Origin: Macrotrachela quadricornifera
Lineage: Eukaryota > Rotifera > Eurotatoria > Philodinida > Philodinidae
Reading direction: 5' to 3'
Length of the DNA stretch: 64,000 nucleotides
Assembly: GCA_022393335.1 (NCBI GenBank)
Contig: JAJEKB010020956.1
Location: 276,624 to 340,623 of the forward strand
Made by a program: the position numbers and the translations under genes. This document shows positions 55,497-64,000 of this stretch, in pieces (position 1 is the stretch's first letter; each line of letters starts with the position of its first letter). A model generated the notes under the pieces. The model saw only the letters and a list, made by a program, of their open reading frames with translations, was not told the DNA's origin and ran no database searches.

Positions 55497-55621
55497 AACT
55501 TATTCATGAACTCAACTCTCTTTATTCATTGGCATTTTCCCTACTATACTAACAACTTTTACAAAACGCTACACGATTCAGAACTACGTACTATGTTTAT
55601 TCTATATTTCTGTTATCTTTA
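55497..55621. other. Short spacer
   Basis: Follows the stop codon of the FG-GAP gene; no feature recognised. Confidence 0.3.
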
Positions 55622-55688
55622 AACCCATTCGCGGCGGGGTTTTTTACCTCACCGTCTCATATATGGGACAGCCGCCGCGAACGGGTTA
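55622..55688. repeat. GC-rich hairpin, remnant of a transposon end pair
   Basis: AACCCATTCGCGGCGG pairs with CCGCCGCGAACGGGTT around a 30-nt loop. The CCC/GGG ends and adjacent TTAA-like TTTAAA recall piggyBac-type miniature elements; the right junction reads TTAT, so the duplication is not intact. The recognisable part of the next pseudogene starts directly after it. Confidence 0.55.
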
Positions 55689-55689
55689 T

Positions 55690-58043
55690 TCAATTATCTC
55701 TCATTGTTCGTGGTTTATTATCATCGGGAGTTTTATTAGTTGCTTTTAAAAAACGATATCGAGTCAATTATGGAATAAATCCAAATTCGAGTTTTAATCG
55801 TTTAATGGCTGTACCATTTCGTGCAAAAGATGTTACAGCTGATAGAACTGAATTTGGTCATTCAGATATTGCACTTGTTTTAACACATCTCACTTATTAT
55901 TATTCGGGTTTAAATAATAAACAATTACTTCAATGTTTCAATCGTTTAGACACACAAGAACCTGATCCAGCATTGATTTATGATCAATGGATTTCATATG
56001 ATAATAAAGATGAAATTCTTGCAAGTATTCAACAATGGAAAGGTGTTAATTTAAAAGATTATAAACAACGAGTTGAACATCTTTTTCCTACATTTCAATA
56101 CAATATGTTAGTTATTAATTATTTTTTAAATTATTTTGTATTTTCCCGAGAAGCAAAACAATTTCCACATAAATTAGTTGCATCACCTTGGGATTTATCT
56201 TCATCAATACGATCACAAATAATAACTGGTTTTAGTGGAACGAATGATACACAATTATTATTACCTGTTTCTATTCGTCAACTTGATTTACCTGAACTTC
56301 AAAAAACAGATGCAATTGTTGTTAACAATTTATTAAAACCTGAAAATGAATTTTATCAATCTTTATCAATCGATGTAACATCGGAAGATATTTTAAATCA
56401 AATTGTTAATTACAATGAAAGAATTAACGTTATTTTAGATATTGGAGCACTATTCATCGATAGAACTAATCGACAAATAGCTGTTAAATGGTTGAATCTA
56501 TCAAATAAAAATAAAATTGATTATGCAGTTTATTTTCATTTTGATTCGATATATGTATGTGATCGTCAATTAAAAGATTATCTATTTGTAACATCACCTG
56601 CACATGAAACGATTAGATCGTTGTATATTTTATTTAGATGAAATTCATACACGAGGAAATGATTTTAAATTTCCTATTGGATTTAAAGATGCTCTTACAT
56701 TAGGAAATGGTTTAACTAAAGATCGATTTGTTCAAGCAGCAACGAGAATGAGAAAATTAGGAAATAGTCATTCATTAACATTTTGAAGTTCATATGAAGT
56801 TCATCAACAAATAATTCAATTAAGATCTCTTAATAATCAACAAGAAACAATAAAATTGACCGATATTCTTCGATGGGTTTATGAAAATACTTCAGCAAGC
56901 AACTTGGGAAGGTTTACATCATTGAGCTTCACAAAGTTTAACATTTCAAAGAAAAATTTCAGCTTTTCAAAACATTCAATGGAATGATCATCAACAAGTA
57001 TTTACCGATACATTGATGAAACAATTGGGTAAACAATGTTTAATTGAACTAAAACATATGTATGGTGCTGCCAAAAGACTACAAACATTATTCGAAATTC
57101 ATTCTGCTCGATATGAACAAACTAATCATCATTTATCAACAAATATTCAACAAGAAGTTTTAAAAAGATTAAAACATTTTGGAGGAATAAAACAACGTTT
57201 AGTACAATTGTTAGATGAAGAACCACGTCAAATTGAACGTCCTTCATCTGCTACTCCATGTCAACCTATATATTACATGAAGATATCAAAAGATTGTGTA
57301 ATGCAGATGACATTATGTTGCAATTGGACCAATTGCCTGCAGTTTTTCGTCGATTACCATATGCATTCACCAGTACAAATCTTTTTAAAGACTGTCAACC
57401 CGATAATTGGCAAGAGAATATTTGGGTTTCAACCGAATTTCAACGTGTAATTAAAACCAAAGGAGAGCGATTAGATCCATTTCTACGTCCTCCACGATGG
57501 ATTCTCATCTACCGCAATCAACATCTAATTTTTCTCACTGGTCTTGAAGCCAATTGGTTGATTGGTCGTTTAAAATCTCTTTACCGCGAACAACAATCTA
57601 ACAACTCACCGATCACCACAATACGTTTATTATTACCTCGTATCAAACGAGCTCAATCTATTTTTATAAACACTCACAATTATTCCTCCATCAATTGGAC
57701 TTAACATACCACTCGAATGGTTAATTTAATTATTTATCTTTAATGGTAGTCTGTATTTTGAAGACATTAACGAGCAAACAGCATATAGCCAATGTTTAAG
57801 CATATGTCCTAAACCTCAAACGATAAAAGAAGAAGAAGAAGAAGCCTTCAAAAAACATTGGATTGATGTTGATGGATTTGTCAGTAATCAAGAAAATCGT
57901 CAGTATTTACAAATTAATGAAGCTCGGTTCAAGTCCAATGCTTTGGCATTTGTCAAACAATTGATTGAAAATCGAAATCATTTCCATGCACCTATATCAT
58001 CACACATTCAAAGTATTATTCACAATTCACACAAACTCATTTA
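55690..58043 (+). pseudogene. 5'-truncated DUF3638/DUF3645-type giant protein relic
   Basis: The recognisable text starts at the hairpin and reads through LMAVPFRAKDVTADRTEFGH, SDIALVLTHLTYYYSGL, IFYLDEIHTRGNDFKFPIGF, TLGNGLTKDRFVQAATRMRK, HFGGIKQRLVQLLDEEPRQI, CQPDNWQENIWVSTEFQRVI, PFLRPPRWILIYRNQHLIFL and ends IIHNSHKLI-stop at 58043. VPFRAKD..... EFGHPD is the hallmark of the very large fungal/animal proteins carrying DUF3638 and DUF3645; only their C-terminal part is here. Lesions: an extra A near 56608, TGA for Trp at 56784, a shift near 56895, TGA for Trp near 56923, a shift near 57272, TAA near 57726. Biochemical role of the family is not established. Confidence 0.75.
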
Positions 58044-58589
58044 GCCAAATTAAGACACTTAATACATTATTTTTCTTAATTTAAATTAAATTTTTCTAAT
58101 AGACAAGAAGAATTCATCAGACCATAAATTTAACTGATAATCTATTTCATGTTATCGATTACGGCTGATTTAATTGTGATGCAGTTGCGCACACAACAAA
58201 TCACAATCTGTGTGCAGTCTGTGCACGATTGCTTTTATTGACTACAGCATGTTATTGACTAAAATCAAATAAATTAAATAAAATCTTTAAGAATTTCATT
58301 TGAATATTCTTGTTGATTAACCGATTTAATTATTGTTATAATAAAATAATATTCATTTAATGATTGAATATAATGATAATTATATTTAATTAAATATCGT
58401 CATTCAATAAAATAAATTTAATAATATTTCTTTTGATAAACATTTAAATTGATTTTCATTTAATAATTTTATTGAAAATTCTTCTTTAGATTTTTTTGCA
58501 TTATTTAACATTTTTATCCAAATAAATTATTTGTTGATGATTATCTATTTAATAAAAAAGATTGATGATATCCTCATGATTAGATTATG
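58044..58589. other. AT-rich spacer between two pseudogenes
   Basis: Converging 3' ends of the plus-strand relic and the minus-strand RdRP relic. No feature recognised. Confidence 0.4.
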
Positions 58590-60850
58590 TTGTTCCTATT
58601 TGATCATTTGTTTGTTCATCTTTTCTTGGTGATTTTAATTCAATTGGAATACGAATTTTTTCTCCAGTTTTTGGTGCATCAACAGCTTCAGAAAATAGTT
58701 CGCAGCTAATCATCGACATTGTGTTGATTTAACTCAAAGAAGATTTATCCAATAATTATCAACAATTCCTGATTGATTATTTTTTTGTACGCATTTGAAA
58801 AATGAGAAATGATTTCTTTTTGTGTTATTGACTGATGATTGTTATATTTTATCTGTTTGAATAATAATCCATTGGTTTATTTATTTGTTTTGGTATTAAA
58901 TATTTATCATCATCTAAATCACTTTCAGTCTAAAAAGATATTTTTATCAAAAAAATGAAAAATTTCATTTGAATGTGATCGTTAATCATTGGTTGGAAAA
59001 ACGATAATATCATATAAAATGTTCTAATTGTTGATATGATGTTAATTTTAAAATTCTAATATCACCTAAATAATAACTTGATGATTTAGCAACAAAACAT
59101 ATATTTGAATCAATCATAAATTGTCTTCTATTAAATGTTGGACGAAAATAAACTTCATCTGATTTCAATAAATCATCTAAAAAAAAGAATATAATTGATT
59201 TAGAAATGATATTAATCTAACTAAAATGAATCACAAACTCCAAAAGCTAAACGTGATTTCGTAATTGGTATTTTTAATTTTTCTACATTTTCTAAAGTTT
59301 TCTTTTGAATAATTTATAAATTTGATTTAATTAATTGAATATTATTTGATAATAAATGATAAAATAAATTTATTCGATTAAAATAAAATGAATATTTCAT
59401 AGAAATATTCATATCATTTAACATTAAAATTATTTTATTAAAATATTCTTTTTTTTTTTTTTAAAAACTTTCATCTTGAATATTTAAATCAGATAATAAC
59501 ATTATTAATTGTTTAATAATAAAACTAAGTTTTGGTGTTGAATATCTATCATTACAAACATATAAACATGTACTTATTGTACTTGTAAATTTTTTCATTG
59601 ATCGACGAACTTGAATTATTTTATCATTATTTATCATTAATACATCTTTATAACCTTGATAACGAATTTGAAATGCACATGAACAATTTGATTATTATTA
59701 TTTAATTTTAATAATGGTTTTTTAAAATCAATTAAATATAGAATTATTTTTTTAGCTAAATTTCGACCAATAATTCCACATGTAAATTATTTTAAAAAAA
59801 ATATTTATTGTGAAAAAAGGTTAATAATTTCTCCATCAGTAAAAGTATAACCATTTTGTTCAATACCATCAATTTGAATAATATAATCCGATTGTATATG
59901 AATTGTTGATGTACAACTTGAAAATAATAAACCAATTCGTGCTGCTCGTTTATTTATATTTTTAATTTTATCAAAATCTCCATTATGATTAATTATTTTT
60001 TGAATTTGTTCAATTAAATCATTATATAAATAATATGAACGATCTCTTAATTGACTATTACTATAACCAATAAAATGATATATATGATTATTAATTAAAA
60101 TTTCATTTAATAAAATATTTTCAATAAATTTATTATTTAAACAAGATGAATCAGATTTTTCTACTAAATGATTTTTATAATTTATTTTAATATTTTGTTT
60201 ATCTAATATTTCAATATAACACATATAAAATTGTTTTGAATCTGATGATATTGTTTTGGTTTACTTAAATGAAATGGTATTGATAATGGAATTAGAATTT
60301 CTGTTAGTAACCAATGAAAATAACTATTTATATGTTTTTCAATAAACTGAACACGTTTTGATTCTCATATTATCATATTGTGCTTGTAAATCTTCTTATG
60401 ATTGAATAATAAATATTAAATCATTTCGAGATTGATCAATTAATAATTGAAATTGTTTCCTATTAAATATTGAATTAAGTTTTTATTCATTATTAAAATA
60501 TTGATAAATATATGTTAATGCATCAAAACCAGATCGATCTGATAAATAATTATTTTCTTTTTCTCTATCAAAACATAATATTTGTTCATCAATGATTTTT
60601 TCTTGTACATTTAATAATTTTTCCAAATTTTGTTTTTTTTTATAAAATCTTCTAAATGTTTACCTGTAATATTTAATCGATTTAATACAATCTGTGTTAC
60701 TTCTTGAATTTTTTAAAATTGTTTTGATTTTAATTTTTTATTTTGATGAAATTTTCGTGAACATTCTTCGACCAGTGTTGACTTTCCAACAGAAGACACT
60801 CTGGATATTATTATATGAATAGGAGATATAAATTCTATTAAAAATCAAAA
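58590..60850 (-). pseudogene. Eukaryotic RNA-dependent RNA polymerase (RDR) relic
   Basis: Minus-strand blocks in order: SSVGKSTLVEECSRKFHQ (60810-60755), an intact frame 60224-59805 with HFIGYSNSQLRDRSYYLYND, RAARIGLLFSSCTSTI and GYTFTDGE; GIIGRNLAKKIILYL; CAFQIRYQGYKDVLMINNDK followed by IIQVRRSMKKFTSTISTCLY; LKIPITKSRLAFGVCD; SSYYLGDIRILKL (59090-59050); SDLDDDKYLIPKQINKPMDY (58925-58866); and LFSEAVDAPKTGEKIRIPIE near 58700-58640. These follow the block order of cellular RDR enzymes of RNA silencing. The catalytic DLDGD is DLDDD here, and there are many stops and shifts, so it is dead. Such genes are reported as expanded in bdelloids (established knowledge). Confidence 0.8.
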
Positions 60851-61708
60851 AAACTTATTTATCTTAATAAAAATTTCAATATTATACATAAGAAAAAGTA
60901 ATCAGTTTTTTTATTGAATATAATACACAAAAATAGGTTCGAATAATTATCTATAACATTTTTTTCCAATGGATTTAGCACGAAAACGTAGCTGCAAATA
61001 GAGAATGAATCTTTGAAAAATCTAATTCTCTACTCTATTATAACTTATGTTTTTATTGCACTGTTCTCAATTTGAGGCTTATTATTTTAAATTTATGTGT
61101 TCCACTGTAACATGAGCTCAATGATTTTATTTCATTTCATTAAAATATTTGTTTAGTAACGACTTGGAGCTATGGCATAAGATAAGTTGACTTATCCTAT
61201 AGGATAGCTCGATTTTTTGACTGAAATATTTGTTTAGTTAATTGTCCGAATTATCCTATGAGACAAATTGACTTGTTCGACGAGATAACTCGACCTGTTT
61301 GATGATGACATGTGTTAAGCGAATCAAATCTCACTATCTCACTGACTTATTTTTTTCAGCAGGAAGATTCGATTTATCTTATGTGATAACTCGAACATTA
61401 TTACTAATATGTTTTTAAATATAAAATTACGTTCTATGCCATTGAAAATAGATAGAATATGGTATGTTCACAAAGAAATACATATTTTTTTTTGCTCTTA
61501 AAAGAATGCATGGAGATCAACGTTCGACATGTGTCATTTGATTTTTCATTTATTTTTATTGAAAGATATACACAAGCTAGTGAGTACCGTTTTATACATA
61601 ACTATATTTGACCGTTAGTATTCATTTGTAACTAGTACTTTTCTCTTCATCGTAATGCATTAAATTTGTATAAATGAAGAAAATTTTCTCGATATTTTAT
61701 TTTAACAA
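60851..61708. other. Spacer with TTATCCTATAGGATAA-type words
   Basis: 61186-61395 repeats GACTTATCCTATAGGATAACTCGA-like words three to four times, a degenerate repeat. No gene supported. Confidence 0.4.
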
Positions 61709-63570
61709 TCATAATATATCTGTATGAGGAAAATAGTTTTTTAAATGTTTAGTAATTTTATATTTGCCAATTAGACACAAAGAAGCCAATTTTGCACAAT
61801 TGATTCGGGTTGTATTTCTTGTGAAATTTTCCGTAACTGTTTTCAGTGCTTGATAATCAACAACAAGACAAACATTATTTGACAAAGACATATCCGTATC
61901 AACTAGAAATTGTTCGACGTAATCCTGATGAGCATCCATAAGATTAAGTTCAGTAAGATGAGGATATTTAGTAATTGAAACATCTTGAGTGTCGTTCTTT
62001 GATTTTCTATATAATTTGTTCTTTTGTGGTTTCTGATTAAGTATAGTTAATTCTTTAATAAATGGAAATGCTTTTGCAATGCGAAGAAAAAATTCGTATT
62101 CAAATGGACGTTCATCATATAATGATATTTGACGAACATATTTAAATAATCCGGCCGAAAAATTATTTGTGATCTTATCATAATATTTCAGTCTATTTGA
62201 ATATGAATATATATTACATTGACTACGTTGTTCTTCTTCAAAATAATCAAGATAAGAAATAATTTGATTATTTTTAAAATCTCTGAATGTATGTTGAATA
62301 TCTTCATTGGAAGGTAGATCAATTTGATTATGAGGATAAATTATTGAGCGAATAAAAAATGTAAATTTATTTAATCGTGACATATGATTGATAATATTTT
62401 CTTTTAAATTATTCCCATCAATAAACATTTTCGTATTGCTAACTATAATATACAAATCAAGTTCTTCTAAATTGAACATTCGATGTAGAAGTGGGAGAAT
62501 GAATTCATCATAAACATTGGTCGCCATATTGCACGACAGCGAAAAACATTTTAAATTAGGTAGTTTTTCCTAGAAAAGTGAATTCGTTCAAATAAAATAT
62601 TAATGAAAATAATCTACCCTATTATTGATATCATTGATTATTGTAGGTGATGTATAACCAAGAAAAATGTTAACATGAAATACTCGAAGTTGATTGAAAC
62701 ATCCATCAAGAAAATAAAGACAATCACGAAAATGTTCTAGAGAGACACGTAATTCTAATAAGTTTGAAGTAACAATTAAAGGTAACATATCATATGATAA
62801 TCGTTGATAAGAAACTGAAGATGGATCGAAATTTAAATATTTTAAATTGGTGAACATAGTAAAGATGTGTGTAAGCACTATTTTATTGACATCTTCTGTT
62901 TTCATTCGTTTTTTATTTTCAGTAATACTAATAACAAGTGATGATATTTGATTTTTGACTACGTGAGTAAAAACAGTGTCGTCTAAATAAAAATAAAACT
63001 CTTGAAAAACGAACCAATCATTTTAATATTGATTAAATAATACTATTGATTTTTTCAATTTATATTAAACTAACAAATTTATATTTTGAATACTCAGTGA
63101 TCTGATCTACTCAATAATAAAACGAATTATGCTCATTTTTTATTTACTTATCATTTATTCAAAGTTAAATAACTGAAGTAAACTAACTTACCAGTAAAAA
63201 GAGATGGAGCTTCTTCGACATCAATACCATATAAACCAAGTCCACATAAATTAGGATAGTTTATAGCTTGAAAGATACGTGTCATAGAATATGATTCAAC
63301 ATTAAGCCATTTGATTTGATGATTAATCGAAGGTAAAATTTGTGAGCAAAACCGATCAAGTATTGGATCAGGTAATGAATAGATTAAATCGTCCGGTAAA
63401 CATTGAAATAAGGTTAAACGACTTGTAAAATTTGGATCATGTGCAATTTTATTTAATCGTTTGTTGACACCAATTAAAGAATAAAGTATTGCAAGATTGT
63501 TTAATTTTTTCAAAATATAAATAAGAATTTCGTCCGGCAAATCATCAATTCTAACACAAGAATATTCCAT
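61709..63570 (-). CDS. F-box protein of the bdelloid F-box/LRR-like family
   Basis: Three exons: 63570-63192, 62982-62618 and 62569-61709 (GTAAGT...ATTTAG; GTAGAT...TTCTAG), phases 1 and 0, giving 534 residues from the ATG of MEYSCVRIDDLPDEI. Residues 8-50 form an F-box (DDLPDEILIYILKKLNNL..LYSLIGVNKRLNKIA), which would bind SKP1 in an SCF ubiquitin ligase. The rest has irregular leucine-rich segments (LKYLNFDPSS, LLELRVSLEHF, LEELDLYIIVS, LTELNLMDAHQ) spaced as in divergent LRRs, probably the substrate-binding part. An open frame runs a few codons above the ATG from a GTG. Substrate unknown. Confidence 0.8.
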
Positions 63571-64000
63571 GTTTATATTCACTCAGCTTTTTTTTTATTT
63601 TATAGATGTGAAGATTTATATACATCTATTTGAACGATGTCATTGATGATTGCCAATGAGAATCATGATATACTTTTCTATTGTCTAAGGCTATGTTCAC
63701 ACTGAGAAAAATAAAACGGAGTTAACCAATGAGATTGCGTTTTACGTTAAAACAGAGTTAACTCATCTTTTTTAGACGAGTTAATTTAAAACGAACATTA
63801 ATGCACCAATCGTACAATAGCCTGATTGAACAATCGACGACATATATGATATAAATGAGGAGAATAGATAAAAAGAAATGATGTCGCTCGAAGAAGATGA
63901 TTATTATAAAAATAGTGTACTATTTTTTGCGCACATTATGGAGGTGTACCTATCATGAGCAGTCATCCTATTCCCCAAAGTTACACATTCCTGCATCGTG
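63571..64000. other. Upstream region and probable transposon end at window edge
   Basis: From about 63692 the text GGCTATGTTCACACTGAGAA has the look of a MITE/hAT-type terminal sequence, followed by repeated GAGTTAAC/GTTAACTC words to 63800. The partner end is not in the window. The promoter of the F-box gene should lie at 63571-63690. Confidence 0.35.

Noticed and set aside
55805..56641. Dynein heavy-chain-like gene
   Set aside because: The first impression of a large cytoskeletal ATPase was dropped: no P-loop or AAA motif, and the VPFRAKD...EFGH block fits DUF3638/DUF3645 proteins.
60750..60812. P-loop ATPase from SSVGKSTLVEE
   Set aside because: The preceding Gly spacing of Walker A is missing and the block sits in line with the RDR relic, so it is read as part of that gene.
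1..64000. CRISPR arrays, tRNA and rRNA genes
   Set aside because: No regular direct repeats with unique spacers, and no tRNA or rRNA signature words were recognised on either strand; a covariance-model scan would be needed to exclude small RNAs.

Overview
The window looks like an accessory, transposon-rich stretch of a bdelloid rotifer genome (Rotaria/Adineta type). No marker gene fixes the species. The assignment rests on several things seen together: strongly AT-rich DNA, very short introns (49-65 nt), an FG-GAP/VCBS repeat protein, an F-box gene of the type common in rotifers, an eukaryotic RNA-dependent RNA polymerase relic, a DUF3638/DUF3645-type giant-gene relic, a GIY-YIG-like relic, many single-copy degraded transposons, and a microtubule inner protein (PIERCE1-like) expected of a ciliated animal.

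Layout. 0.1-3.5 kb: seven exons of a decayed gene with a GIY-YIG-like motif, two of whose introns hold long foldback elements. 4.7-5.3 kb: a piggyBac remnant flanked by TTAA. 5.8-13.9 kb: three homologous membrane modules (TM - Cys-rich ectodomain - TM) on the minus strand; the two upstream modules are joined in frame across a 49-nt intron, so they form one two-module gene. 14.8-25 kb: almost pure repeat, with several foldback elements up to 1.65 kb, minisatellites and degenerate tandem arrays. 26.5-31.7 kb: a nested transposon pile: an RTE/BovB-like LINE split by a foldback MITE, next to the 3' end of another LINE split by a head-to-head mariner foldback. 33.4-37.3 kb: an intact, intron-free ABCC4/MRP4-like transporter. 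38.3-44.7 kb: two decayed copies of a zinc-loop (His-Me finger type) nuclease-like gene on either side of a Jockey/CR1-like LINE. 47.0-48.1 kb: a terminal exon of an unknown Cys-rich gene and a three-exon PIERCE1-like gene. 49.0-49.4 kb: a 400-N assembly gap sitting inside an inverted repeat. 52 kb: a 62-bp-period array of palindromic CGCG-containing motifs. 54.5-55.5 kb: FG-GAP repeat gene. 55.7-60.9 kb: two large pseudogenes (DUF3638-type on plus, RdRP on minus). 61.7-63.6 kb: a three-exon F-box gene.

The genes that look intact are the two membrane-protein genes, the ABC transporter, the PIERCE1-like gene, the FG-GAP gene and the F-box gene. They do not form a pathway. The dominant theme is decay plus foldback (long inverted repeat) insertion: at least a dozen independent foldback elements were recognised by eye, several ending in TAACG-type termini with TA at the junction. 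All coordinates of repeats are by eye and may be off by a few bases; no alignment or database search was possible.
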